From assembly GCA_934555895.1 (NCBI GenBank), contig CAKTFH010000009.1, positions 7,316 through 71,315 of the forward strand: a stretch of DNA of 64,000 nt, written 5' to 3'. This DNA comes from an uncultured Muribaculaceae bacterium. Its GTDB lineage: Bacteria > Bacteroidota > Bacteroidia > Bacteroidales > Muribaculaceae. Both the position numbers and the translations under genes were made by a program. Of the stretch, positions 16,676 through 24,682 are shown in pieces. The notes under the pieces were generated by a model. The model made no database searches. It saw only the letters and a program-made list of their open reading frames with translations, and had not been told where the DNA came from. How positions within the stretch are numbered: position 1 is the first letter of the stretch; each line of letters opens with the position of its first letter.

Positions 16676-18103
16676 CAAAACGGGAACGAGACCGAGCGTC
16701 TCGGCCGCGAACGAAAGCATCAGCTCACGTGCCGGAGCCGCTTCGTTGGGTATCTCGCCGTCGAGAATGGCGTTTTTTATACGTTCCTTTATCACACCAA
16801 CCTCACGGCACTCCCCTATGCCGAATGTCGCCATAATCTCTATGCCGTCGACAGGGGGCTGAAAATTGCGTATGCGGTCACGCTCCTCAAGCTCCACCAT
16901 CTTCCGGCGCACGAGGTCGTAGTTGGCACGGAAACGCTCCACCTTCATCCGGTTTTTAGAGGTGATATCGGCCGAGCATAGCAGCATGAGGTCGTCGATA
17001 TCGTCGCCTGCGTCAAAAAGCAACCTACGCACTGCAGAGTCGGTCACCTCCTCCTCGACGAGGGCTATGGGACGCATGTGCAGCTCCACAAGCTTCTGCA
17101 CATACTTCATATGCTCGTTCATGGGGAGCTTCATGTTTCGGAAAACGCGGGGCACCATCTTGGCGCCCACCACATTGTGACCGTAAAAAGTCCAACCGGC
17201 CTCGGGGTCGAAACGTTTGCTAACCGGTTTGCCGATGTCGTGGAGCAGCGCCGCCCAGCGGAGCCACACATTGTCGCTTGACTCGGCAACATTGTCGAGC
17301 ACTGCGAGCGTGTGCTGGAAATTATCCTTATGGCCGATGCCGTTCACATTCTCCACTCCCCGCAGAGCCACAAGTTCAGGAAAAATAAGTTGCAGCAGCC
17401 CCGACTGCATGAGCAGACGCCATCCGAGCGACGGCTGCGCCGACCGCATCATCTTCATGAGCTCGTCGGCGATACGTTCCTTCGATATAATGGAGATACG
17501 CGAGGCATTGCGACGAATCGCCTCGAAGGTCTCCGGCACAATGGTGAAATTGAGCTGAGTGGCGAACCGTATGGCTCGCATCATGCGCAGAGGGTCGTCG
17601 GAAAAAGTGATGTCGGGGTCGAGCGGAGTGCGAATCAGTCCGGCAGCGATGTCGGCCATGCCGCCAAACATATCCACCAGTTCACCGAAACCGTCGGCGT
17701 TGACCTTGAGGGCCATGGCATTGATGGTGAAATCGCGGCGCGAAATGTCGTCGGCCAGAGTGCCGTCCTCCACCACAGGTTTGCGGCTGCCCCGGTTGTA
17801 GCTCTCGCGGCGGGCGCCCACAAACTCAAGTTCATATTTGCGGTCTTTCACCTGAGCTGTACCGAAATTGCGATACACCGCCAGATGACTCCCCTTGAGC
17901 ATGGAGGCCACTTTGCGCGCCACCTCGATGCCCGCCCCCACTGTAACAAAGTCGATGTCCTTGGAATGGCGCTCAAGTATAAGATCGCGCACATAGCCGC
18001 CCACCACGTAGCAGGCACAGCCGAGAGCGTCGGCCGCCTCACCCACGAGATGAAACACCTTGCGGTCAATCTTCTTCCGTAGCTCTTCGATATCGGTTGT
18101 CAT
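16637..18103 (-). CDS. cca: CCA tRNA nucleotidyltransferase (HD-domain type)
   Basis: 488 residues. Class II nucleotidyltransferase with GGYVRD at 35-40 and the catalytic DID at 49-51, RRDFTINAMA (about 139-148), the RAIRFATQL neck motif, and a C-terminal HD domain with LLHDIGKP. It adds or repairs the 3' CCA of tRNAs; this matters here because neither tRNA gene in the window encodes CCA. The 3' end overlaps recG by 39 bases on the opposite strand, leaving no room for a terminator between the two genes. Confidence 0.93.
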   Translation of the reverse strand: MTTDIEELRKKIDRKVFHLVGEAADALGCACYVVGGYVRDLILERHSKDIDFVTVGAGIEVARKVASMLKGSHLAVYRNFGTAQVKDRKYELEFVGARRESYNRGSRKPVVEDGTLADDISRRDFTINAMALKVNADGFGELVDMFGGMADIAAGLIRTPLDPDITFSDDPLRMMRAIRFATQLNFTIVPETFEAIRRNASRISIISKERIADELMKMMRSAQPSLGWRLLMQSGLLQLIFPELVALRGVENVNGIGHKDNFQHTLAVLDNVAESSDNVWLRWAALLHDIGKPVSKRFDPEAGWTFYGHNVVGAKMVPRVFRNMKLPMNEHMKYVQKLVELHMRPIALVEEEVTDSAVRRLLFDAGDDIDDLMLLCSADITSKNRMKVERFRANYDLVRRKMVELEERDRIRNFQPPVDGIEIMATFGIGECREVGVIKERIKNAILDGEIPNEAAPARELMLSFAAETLGLVPVLSGDAGEVHGTGE

Positions 18104-18172
18104 TACAATCCCTTTATTATGAAATGATGCTTGGGTGGATAGATTGAGGGAAAATCGGCAGAGGATAACCCG

Positions 18173-19360
18173 TCAGATGAGCGACACAATCTCTTCGTCG
18201 CATTCGGTGAGGCATTCGGCCGGCGCGTCGCCCGAACCAACCAGATAGGTATTTTCGATACCCACAGCTCCCACCTCGGGAATCACAAACTTGGGTTCGC
18301 AGGCTATTACATTGCCAGCGGTGAGGATATCGCGGCTGCGCGGAGCTATCACCGGAAGCTCATTCACCTCGATGCCGATGCCGTGACCGATGAAACCGGC
18401 ATGCTGGCGATGGCCCATAAAATAGCGTTCGAGTCCACGGGCACGCACCATCTCCTCAGCCATGGCATAAAGCGCCTTGGCCTCGGTACCTGGCACTGCC
18501 ATCTCCTGAAAACGATGGCATATGTCAATTGAACAACGGTGTGCGTCGAGGGCCAGAGCGGGCAGAGTGCCGAGCGAGTAAACTCGGGTCATATCGGTCA
18601 TATAACCGGTGTAATTGCCGTTCACATCCACCATAACCGCGGTGTTGTTGAGTATTTCCGAGCCATTGGCTCCCACTGGAAGCGACGGATCGGTGCCGGC
18701 TCCTCCCATGGCGAAATCGTAGGGTGTGGGGGTATCGGCGTTGCGGCCTGAAATCACATTGCCCATGAAAAGCTCCATGCTCGGTCCACTTATGCGGAAC
18801 AGCCCCAAGCAGCCGTGCAGACGGCTCAGGCGCTCTATCTCCACCTGTAACTCCAGATCGGTCATGCCCATGCGGAAGAGGCGCGGCACACGGCGCATGA
18901 CGCCGGCATGAAGCACACCCGAGCGGCGCAGAAGCGCAACCTGAGCAGGAGTTTTCACCGATCGCCACCGGCGAAGCACATCCGATGCGTTGACACATTC
19001 ATGTGTGGCAAACACGGCCTTCAGGCGCTCTATGCCGGTGTAGGAAGTGAGGTCCATCTCAAGCCCCACAGTGCCCTCCAAAGTTATTCCGGCGCCCTGA
19101 AGCACCGAAGGAATTTCCTCGGGCTTGCGTATGTAGGCCACATTGTCACCTTCGAGCTCCACCGGACGCCTTACAAACCACACCGGAGCGCCATCGGCCG
19201 GAATCCATGCGTATCCGGCGTAAACACGCCCGCAGAGAGCAAGCAGATTGGCATTGTCGCATACCAAAAGCGAGCCAATACCCTCCTGACGCATGAGCCT
19301 TTGGAGGGAATCATATCTCAACGCGGCCTCCTCAGCCGTGAGCAATACAAGTTTTTCCAT
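18173..19360 (-). CDS. M24 family metallopeptidase (Xaa-Pro aminopeptidase-like)
   Basis: 395 residues with an N-terminal creatinase-type domain (about 1-145) and a pita-bread catalytic domain. All five metal ligands can be traced: two Asp in MVDVNGNYTGYMTDMTR, His in GHGIGIEVNELP, Glu in ACEPKF and Glu in GAVGIENTYLV. This points to an active dinuclear aminopeptidase that removes N-terminal residues before proline, although M24B proteins of this length in Bacteroidales are not well characterised. No signal peptide, so cytoplasmic. The gene is separated from cca by 69 bases and lies 43 bases downstream of gldH in the same orientation. Confidence 0.85.
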   Translation of the reverse strand: MEKLVLLTAEEAALRYDSLQRLMRQEGIGSLLVCDNANLLALCGRVYAGYAWIPADGAPVWFVRRPVELEGDNVAYIRKPEEIPSVLQGAGITLEGTVGLEMDLTSYTGIERLKAVFATHECVNASDVLRRWRSVKTPAQVALLRRSGVLHAGVMRRVPRLFRMGMTDLELQVEIERLSRLHGCLGLFRISGPSMELFMGNVISGRNADTPTPYDFAMGGAGTDPSLPVGANGSEILNNTAVMVDVNGNYTGYMTDMTRVYSLGTLPALALDAHRCSIDICHRFQEMAVPGTEAKALYAMAEEMVRARGLERYFMGHRQHAGFIGHGIGIEVNELPVIAPRSRDILTAGNVIACEPKFVIPEVGAVGIENTYLVGSGDAPAECLTECDEEIVSLI

Positions 19361-19403
19361 AAATAGCTGTTAAAAAGAAAGCGATTAGCCATCAGCGACG
19401 CTC

Positions 19404-19877
19404 CTATTCAATTGGAACAAAGAAGAGTCCCACACGGTTTATGCCCGGAAGGGTGTCGCGGCGCATAATCTGGCGCACAAGCACCGGAGAACCCGACACA
19501 TGCACTCCTGGCGCCAAAGTATCAGAAATCTGGAAAATCGAGCCTATGCCTTGTCCAAGCCATGAGCCAAAACGGTCGGCCACCTGCATAGCCACTGTGT
19601 CGCGACGCAGCACGGAATCAGAGCGGTGAGTGACCTCGAGCCACAACTCCGTGTAGGGGTAATCTCCCGTATGCGACACCGCCACTGCTAAGCGGCCTGT
19701 GCACACCGAGTCGTCGTGCACAGGCAGATAGCGCAATGTGTCGTCATAGCGCCACTCCTCCGATTTCAGCGAATGATATTCACTGAAGTCATTGCACTTA
19801 TAGTCGGTGCAGGCGGTGGCGGCGCACAGCAGCCCGCACTGCAGACTCCACAACCAATGCATGCGCCGTTTCATCAT
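19404..19877 (-). CDS. gldH: GldH family gliding-motility-type lipoprotein
   Basis: 157 residues with a lipoprotein signal (CGLLCAATAC, lipid-attached Cys at about 23) and a single beta-sandwich domain with the GldH signature order: LRYLPVHD, WLEVTHRSDSVLRRDTVAMQVAD, GSWLGQGIGSIFQISD and the C-terminal INRVGLFFVPIE. GldH is needed for gliding in Flavobacterium but is also kept in non-gliding Bacteroidales, directly after ricT as here. The start codon overlaps the ricT stop by one base (TGATG), so expression is coupled. In a gut-type Bacteroidales the role is unknown, probably in the cell envelope. Confidence 0.85.
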   Translation of the reverse strand: MMKRRMHWLWSLQCGLLCAATACTDYKCNDFSEYHSLKSEEWRYDDTLRYLPVHDDSVCTGRLAVAVSHTGDYPYTELWLEVTHRSDSVLRRDTVAMQVADRFGSWLGQGIGSIFQISDTLAPGVHVSGSPVLVRQIMRRDTLPGINRVGLFFVPIE

Positions 19878-21277
19878 CAGTCTTCCGAATGTTTGGCCGG
19901 CGGCTGAGGCGTCTGGACATCTTTCTGCGGATTGCCGTTGGGATTGGTGCCGGGGCGCTGAGGCTGGCGCTGGGGACGCTGCTGGCGCTCCCTGCGTTGC
20001 TGCGACTGCTTTTCTCCACCACCTTGCTGGCGGCCACGCTGCTGCTCAGAGTTCCCTGCTTCGTCTTTGGGTTCCCTGACATCCTTAGGCTGCCTGCGAG
20101 GCTGCGAGGCATCGTCGGGCTTGGGTTTGCGCTCCTTGTCGGCAGGACGCTTTTTCTTTTTTTTCTTCTTGTCGAAGCGTGTGAGTGAGTCCTGACCGAG
20201 GATATCGGCATATGCCGATACCGGCTTCTCCTCCTCGCCCTCCTCGCACAAAGCCTCTGGCTTCTCGCCGGCTTTGTTCATGGCAGCCACCTCCCATGCG
20301 CGCTCCGCACTGATGGTCACCAGATTGGCGGGGATATTCTTGTCGGTGGAATACGTTATGACACCTCTGAAAATATCTGCCTTGAAATAGTAGTAGGTAG
20401 AATCGGCAGTCTCAAGCCTAATATCCTTGCCGGGCAGCTTGCGCGAAGCCTCCATATATGCATCCACCTCATAGTTGAGGCAGCATTTCAGCTTGGCACA
20501 CTGTCCGGCGAGCTTCTGAGGATTAAGAGATATATCCTGATAGCGGGCAGCTCCGGTGCTGACACTCACAAAGTTGGTCAACCAGGTGGAGCAGCAGAGC
20601 GGGCGTCCGCAGGGACCTATACCGCCGATACGGCCGGCTTCCTGACGAGCACCAATCTGCTTCATCTCTATGCGCACCTTGAATGTCTCGGCGAGCACCT
20701 TGATGAGCTGACGGAAGTCCACACGTTCATCGGCAATATAATAGAATATGGCTTTATTGCCGTCGCCCTGATACTCCACATCTCCGATTTTCATGTTGAG
20801 CTGTAGCGAAGAGGCGATTTTTCTCGCACGTATCATGGTATCGTTCTCGCGGGCCTTGGCCTGCTCGTAACGCTCGAGGTCGGAAGTCTTGGCCTTGCGG
20901 AACACACGCAGCTTTTCGGCGTCGGGCTTGATATTGGCCTTACGCATCTGCAAGCGTACAAGTGCTCCGGTGAGCGACACCATGCCGATGTCGTGACCAG
21001 GCGAAGCCTCCACGGCTACCATGTCGCCAACCTCAAGAGGGAGATGTGCGGAGTTCAGGTAGAAACCCTTGCGGGTGTTCTTGAACAGTACCTCCACCAT
21101 ATCGTCGTCGGCATAGCCGCACGGTATATCGCCGAGATAGTTGAAGCTGTGCAGCTTTCCGCGGGGGCAGCAACCGCCGCAGCCGTTCCCTCCGCATCGC
21201 TTCGGGGTGGCGTCGGACTGCAGCTCCTCAGCTTCAGGATGCTGCACAGCCGGTTTTTCATCCTTCTGTTCTGACAT
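19877..21277 (-). CDS. ricT: PSP1-domain protein, RicT/YaaT-like
   Basis: 466 residues. An N-terminal cysteine cluster (C28, C33, C36, C37 in CGGNGCGGCC) precedes the PSP1 core (about 45-330), which holds GPCGRPLCCSTWL and KLAGQCAKLKCCLNYE with the conserved cysteines that bind Fe-S clusters in the Ric complex. The last 110 residues are a basic, glutamine-rich, disordered tail (KKKKKKRPADKERKPKP, then Q/R repeats). In Firmicutes RicT with RicA and RicF acts on RNase Y specificity; here rny is the immediate upstream gene (25 bases away), which supports a link with RNase Y also in this phylum. That functional link is inference. Confidence 0.88.
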   Translation of the reverse strand: MSEQKDEKPAVQHPEAEELQSDATPKRCGGNGCGGCCPRGKLHSFNYLGDIPCGYADDDMVEVLFKNTRKGFYLNSAHLPLEVGDMVAVEASPGHDIGMVSLTGALVRLQMRKANIKPDAEKLRVFRKAKTSDLERYEQAKARENDTMIRARKIASSLQLNMKIGDVEYQGDGNKAIFYYIADERVDFRQLIKVLAETFKVRIEMKQIGARQEAGRIGGIGPCGRPLCCSTWLTNFVSVSTGAARYQDISLNPQKLAGQCAKLKCCLNYEVDAYMEASRKLPGKDIRLETADSTYYYFKADIFRGVITYSTDKNIPANLVTISAERAWEVAAMNKAGEKPEALCEEGEEEKPVSAYADILGQDSLTRFDKKKKKKKRPADKERKPKPDDASQPRRQPKDVREPKDEAGNSEQQRGRQQGGGEKQSQQRRERQQRPQRQPQRPGTNPNGNPQKDVQTPQPPAKHSED

Positions 21278-21302
21278 AGCAATCTCACTGTGAAAAAAAG
21301 GA

Positions 21303-22844
21303 TTATTTCGCGAAGCTTACAGCGCGGGTCTCACGTATGACGGTGATTTTCACCTGTCCGGGATAGGTCATCTCGTCCTGGATGCGCTTTGCTATCTCAT
21401 TGCTGAGGCTTTCGGTTTCGGCATCGTCGATCTTGTCGGCGCCCACTATCACACGCAATTCGCGGCCAGCCTGAATGGCATAGGTCTTGATTACGCCGGG
21501 ATACGACAGGGCGAGCTGCTCAAGGTCGTTGAGACGCTTGATATAGGCCTCAACGATTTCGCGACGAGCGCCGGGACGGGCGCCGGAGATGGCGTCGCAC
21601 ACCTGCACGATGGGAGCGAGAAGAGTGGTCTGCTCTATCTCGTCGTGGTGCGCACCGATGGCGTTGCAGATTTCGGGTTTCTCCTTGCAGCGCTCGGCAA
21701 TCTTCATGCCAAGCAGCGCGTGCGGCAGTTCGGGCTCCTCGTCGGGCACTTTGCCTATATCGTGGAGCAGGCCTGCGCGGCGTGCTTTCTTGGGGTTGAG
21801 GCCAAGTTCCGAAGCCATGATTGCGCAAAGATTGGCTGTCTCGCGTGCGTGCTGCAAAAGATTCTGTCCGTAGCTCGAGCGATATTTCATCTTGCCTATC
21901 ATGCGGATGAGGTCGGGGTGCAGACCGTGGATGCCGAGGTCAATGGCAGTGCGTTTGCCAGTCTCCACAATCTCCTCCTCGATCTGCTTGCGCACCTTGT
22001 TCACCACCTCCTCGATGCGGGCGGGATGGATGCGGCCGTCGGCCACGAGCTGATGCAGGGCCAGACGGGCTATTTCGCGGCGCACAGGGTCGAAGCCCGA
22101 AAGCACGATGGCCTCGGGGGTGTCGTCGACTATAATCTCGATGCCGGTGGCAGCCTCGAGAGCGCGGATATTGCGGCCTTCGCGACCAATGATGCGGCCC
22201 TTGATTTCATCGGAATCGATATGGAACACCGTCACACTGTTTTCTATAGCAGCTTCAGTGGCCACACGCTGTATTGTCTGAACCACAATGCGCTTGGCCT
22301 CCTTGTTGGCGGTCATGCGGGCTTCGTCCATTATTTCATTCACATACTGTGCTGCAGCGGTCTTGGCCTCGTCGCGGAGCGACTCCACCAGTTTCTCGCG
22401 AGCCTCTTCCGACGAGAGGCCTGAGATATGCTCCAAGGTATCCTGAGCCGAGCGCTTGAGTTTGTCGAGTTCCTCCTTACGCTGCTCTATCACAGCCTCT
22501 TCGGCGTTGAGACGCTGGCGAAGGGCGTCAAGGTCGTTGCGCTGGCGCTGATTCTCGCTCTGAACCTGGTTGAGCTGCATCTCGCGCTGCTTCATCTTCG
22601 ATTCGGCCGACTGCACTTTCGACATGCGTGCCGAAGCCTGTTTCTCAGCCTCGTCCTTTATCCTCAGGCCCTCTTCACGACCTTTGAGTTTCTCTTTCTG
22701 GAGTATCACCTCGCCTTCGCGCACGGCTTCCTCGATGATGGTTTTTGCACGGCTGCGAGCCATGGATTTCTGCACCGCTATGGTCACCAGAGAGCCCACG
22801 GCAAGCGCCACCACAACTATCGCAATATAGATAAATATCGACAT
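21303..22844 (-). CDS. rny: Ribonuclease Y
   Basis: 513 residues. An N-terminal membrane helix ([20 protein letters not shown]) is followed by a long coiled coil rich in K, E, Q and R (about 30-200), a KH domain with [17 protein letters not shown], and an HD domain (GLLHDIGKV and GAHHDE). The endonuclease starts bulk mRNA decay at the membrane. Length is normal. It is transcribed in the same direction as ricT and gldH, after a structured RNA/terminator (22910-22975) that separates it from zapA; a weak TTAATTTG box near 22890 could be its own promoter. Confidence 0.96.
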   Translation of the reverse strand: MSIFIYIAIVVVALAVGSLVTIAVQKSMARSRAKTIIEEAVREGEVILQKEKLKGREEGLRIKDEAEKQASARMSKVQSAESKMKQREMQLNQVQSENQRQRNDLDALRQRLNAEEAVIEQRKEELDKLKRSAQDTLEHISGLSSEEAREKLVESLRDEAKTAAAQYVNEIMDEARMTANKEAKRIVVQTIQRVATEAAIENSVTVFHIDSDEIKGRIIGREGRNIRALEAATGIEIIVDDTPEAIVLSGFDPVRREIARLALHQLVADGRIHPARIEEVVNKVRKQIEEEIVETGKRTAIDLGIHGLHPDLIRMIGKMKYRSSYGQNLLQHARETANLCAIMASELGLNPKKARRAGLLHDIGKVPDEEPELPHALLGMKIAERCKEKPEICNAIGAHHDEIEQTTLLAPIVQVCDAISGARPGARREIVEAYIKRLNDLEQLALSYPGVIKTYAIQAGRELRVIVGADKIDDAETESLSNEIAKRIQDEMTYPGQVKITVIRETRAVSFAK

Positions 22845-22909
22845 AAGTTAGTAAAGATGAGTTGTTTTATATATGGTTTCAAATTAAAGTTCTTGTCTTG
22901 CACGAGCAT

Positions 22910-23005
22910 AAAAAAGCCCGCCACGGCGCGCCTGCCATCCCGTATGACACGGGCATAGCACTGGCGCCTTGCGGGAAAATCGATTATGTGGGAGCTACTG
23001 TATAG
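22910..23005 (-). ncRNA. ssrS: Structured RNA between zapA and rny: candidate 6S-type RNA (or zapA terminator)
   Basis: On the minus strand a long nested hairpin (22916-22975) is followed by six U (22910-22915). Pairs visible: CCCGC with GCGGG, GGCGCC with GGCGCGCC, then an upper stem TGC..CCCGT / ACGGG..GCA with a five-base loop. This rod with internal bulges closing on a U-run fits a 6S-like fold of about 100 nt, and I recall 6S-Flavo-type genes next to zapA in Bacteroidota. The 5' end is not defined; 23005 is a guess just after the zapA stop. The same structure would serve as an ordinary intrinsic terminator for zapA. A covariance-model search would decide. Confidence 0.45.
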
Positions 23006-23014
23006 TACGCTTAG

Positions 23015-23308
23015 TCAGTCTTCCATTCCGAGCAGAATCTCGTCAAGACCCTGCTCAAATTTCTCAAGCTCACGCAAAGACTCGGCCGAGGTGGCACTCA
23101 ACTGATAGTAGAGCTCAGCGAACTTATATGCCACCATGGCAAGCACCTGATGCGACGACTTGGTGGCATATTTGGCGCGCCATTTGTTCCACAACTGGTT
23201 CACATTGTACTCGGCCGTGCGCGCCACTTCCTCATCGGAGCGTTTGATAGTCAACGCCATGCCGGGTTGGTCGGCGATATGCAGCGTTATGTTCAGTCGG
23301 TCGTTCAT
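23015..23308 (-). CDS. zapA: Cell division protein ZapA
   Basis: 97 residues. The N-terminal ZapA globular part (NDRLNITLHIADQPGMALTIKR cut at about residue 25) and the long C-terminal helix (VAYKFAELYYQLSATSAESLRELEKFEQGLDEIL) match the family in length and pattern. It crosslinks FtsZ filaments at the division ring. It is 299 bases downstream of a coiled-coil gene of the same size, the usual Bacteroidales partner arrangement, and is followed by the structured RNA before rny. Confidence 0.88.
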   Translation of the reverse strand: MNDRLNITLHIADQPGMALTIKRSDEEVARTAEYNVNQLWNKWRAKYATKSSHQVLAMVAYKFAELYYQLSATSAESLRELEKFEQGLDEILLGMED

Positions 23309-23607
23309 CTTTCGGCATCTTCAGTGCCCCGAGGCACGATGGAGTCTCTGCTGTTCCGCCGCAGGCAAAGCCCTGAAGGGTCTGATTGTCGGAGAGAGGA
23401 CGGAAGTGATGGTGGAAGGAGGAGAGAGGGGTGAGATTATCGTGGAAAACTGTTTAAGATTCAGAGAGGGAGAAAGGGAGAGAAAGCGAGGGTTAATATT
23501 TCAGTATACTCTTGGTTTGCGGAGCATCACCGGCATCGGAACTGCGCCATGCGCTCTTCCCGGCGGGAAGAACCCGTGCCGCCACAAGGCGGTCTCGGGA
23601 GGGGGCG
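23309..23607. other. 299-base intergenic region with hairpins and a purine-rich tract
   Basis: Just downstream of the ZapB-like gene (minus strand) are two clear hairpins: CCGCC-TTGT-GGCGG enclosed by CCCG/CGGG, and CTTCCC-GCC-GGGAAG, at about 23555-23595. They are not followed by a U-run. From about 23385 to 23490 the + strand is almost all purine (GGAGAGAGGACGGAAG..). I see no TAnnTTTG promoter for zapA and no coding frame. It may be a transcribed spacer, an untranslated leader of zapA or an unannotated RNA. Confidence 0.4.
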
Positions 23608-23901
23608 TCAGTCATTCAAATCGGCGATACATCTGTCGATATCCCGTACCAAACCGGAAATCAAAGCTCGCGTACGCTCCACATCCTCGCGGTCGGGCGC
23701 TACTACCGAGGCCATCTTGAGAAACTGCACCTGACTCCTCAGGCGCTGGTTTTCTGCCTTGGTTTTCTCAAGCTCCCGCTCCAACTCATCAGCCCTTGCG
23801 GTCATCTGCTCCACCTTCTGTTTCATAAGCATATAGCGCTGTAGCACTATCTGTGCTTTCTGGGCGGTGCGGTTCAAGGTCTGCCGAAGCTCGTCTGCCA
23901 T
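23608..23901 (-). CDS. ZapB-like coiled-coil protein, partner of ZapA by position
   Basis: The ATG at 23901 gives 97 residues (MADELRQTLNRTAQKAQIVL..); a longer open frame to 24153 has no family-like sequence and would span a promoter. The protein is a continuous amphipathic helix (VEQMTARADELERELEKTKAENQRL) predicted to form a coiled coil, then a short tail EDVERTRALISGLVRDIDRCIADLND. Proteins of this kind precede zapA throughout Bacteroidales and are annotated as hypothetical or ZapB-like. A role in the FtsZ ring is inferred from its neighbour only. Confidence 0.75.
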   Translation of the reverse strand: MADELRQTLNRTAQKAQIVLQRYMLMKQKVEQMTARADELERELEKTKAENQRLRSQVQFLKMASVVAPDREDVERTRALISGLVRDIDRCIADLND

Positions 23902-23918
23902 TGATATCCAATTTTTCA

Positions 23919-23926
23919 CAAAAGTA
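23919..23926 (-). promoter_or_regulatory. -7 promoter element of the zapB-like/zapA genes
   Basis: TACTTTTG on the minus strand fits TAnnTTTG, 17 bases upstream of the start at 23901; its position supports that start over 24153. The -33 region has only a partial TTG. Confidence 0.55.
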
Positions 23927-24035
23927 AACAATAATTCCCGAATTTCCCAATTTCCGGACCTGTTTTTCAAAATTTTCAGCCACTCAAGAGCACAAAAAGC
24001 ATACGAAAAGAGTCTTTGACATCCTATACAGGAGC

Positions 24036-24076
24036 ACAAAAGGCAATGATGCCCCTGCGGTTTCATCGCCTTTTGT
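24036..24076 (-). terminator. Intrinsic terminator after the small membrane protein gene
   Basis: Nine-bp stem ACAAAAGGC/GCCTTTTGT plus GATG/CATC inside, 45 bases after the stop at 24122. The U-run is short (TTTTGT, within the stem). Confidence 0.55.
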
Positions 24077-24121
24077 AAAAATTTATCATCTGATGCCAAG
24101 ATGCAGAAAGCGCCAGACAAC

Positions 24122-24313
24122 TCAGCAGAAAGGCATAATGGCGGCGGCCACATCGGTGTCTTCCCACAAGTCGGCTATGGTCAGCCACACAAGAAGTAAT
24201 ATGACAAGCACCGCCACACCTATGTAAAGCCACAGATTGCGTTTCTCCTTATGCTCACGACGACGAAGTTCTCCCTCGTTGTTATCATTATAATTGAATT
24301 TTTTACGTACCAT
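24122..24313 (-). CDS. Small single-pass membrane protein, function unknown
   Basis: 63 residues from an ATG. The first 27 residues are strongly charged (VRKKFNYNDNNEGELRRREHKEKR), then one membrane helix (NLWLYIGVAVLVILLLVWLTIA) and a short acidic tail ending in MPFC. The positive N-terminus predicts it stays in the cytoplasm. Size, clear membrane segment, an upstream ATG-free leader and its own downstream hairpin support a real gene; I recall similar short proteins in other Bacteroidales but no named family. Alternative: a shadow frame in an intergenic region, less likely given composition. Confidence 0.55.
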   Translation of the reverse strand: MVRKKFNYNDNNEGELRRREHKEKRNLWLYIGVAVLVILLLVWLTIADLWEDTDVAAAIMPFC

Positions 24314-24438
24314 TTTTTTCGTGTGATATGTTTTTTGAAATGTTTCTTTAAATCTTTCTTGAATATCCCTCTTTTCTTTCTAACACACGAAGTCGCCCGC
24401 TCGTTCGCTGCCGAACACGAAAATTCACATAGAGGCAC

Positions 24439-24470
24439 AAAAAAAAGGATGCCGCATGACATCCTTTTTT
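24439..24470 (-). terminator. Intrinsic terminator of tRNA-Met
   Basis: Perfect 11-bp stem AAAAAAGGATG/CATCCTTTTTT with an eight-base loop starting one base after the tRNA 3' end and closing in a run of T on the minus strand. Confidence 0.85.
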
Positions 24471-24471
24471 G

Positions 24472-24545
24472 TAGCGGGACCGAGAATTGAACTCGGGACC
24501 TCCGGGTTATGAATCCGACGCTCTAACCAACTGAGCTATCCCGCC
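24472..24545 (-). tRNA. tRNA-Met (CAT)
   Basis: 74-nt cloverleaf: acceptor GGCGGGA/TCCCGCT with a G1-U72 wobble, D-arm GCTC..GAGC, anticodon loop TTCATAA with CAT, T-arm CCGAG/CTCGG, discriminator A. The 31-39 pair is A-C, so the anticodon stem has four pairs. No CCA encoded. Elongator Met is most likely because the initiator's C1-A72 mismatch and GGG anticodon-stem pairs are absent; a lysidine-modified tRNA-Ile2 is a weaker alternative. Confidence 0.92.
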
Positions 24546-24558
24546 GTGTTTGCGAGTG

Positions 24559-24589
24559 CAAAGTTACAACATGTTTTTGAACCCACAAA
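24559..24589 (-). promoter_or_regulatory. Promoter of tRNA-Met
   Basis: TTTG (24586-24589), 19-base spacer, TAACTTTG (24559-24566): a complete Bacteroidota primary-sigma promoter ending 13 bases before the tRNA 5' end. Confidence 0.85.
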
Positions 24590-24682
24590 ATTTTTCTTGA
24601 AGTTTCCGCGAGGTTCCGCGAAGTTTTTGTCCGTTTCAGGCTTTTTTGAAACCGCTAAGAGCCGCAATCATAGCCTTCCGCC

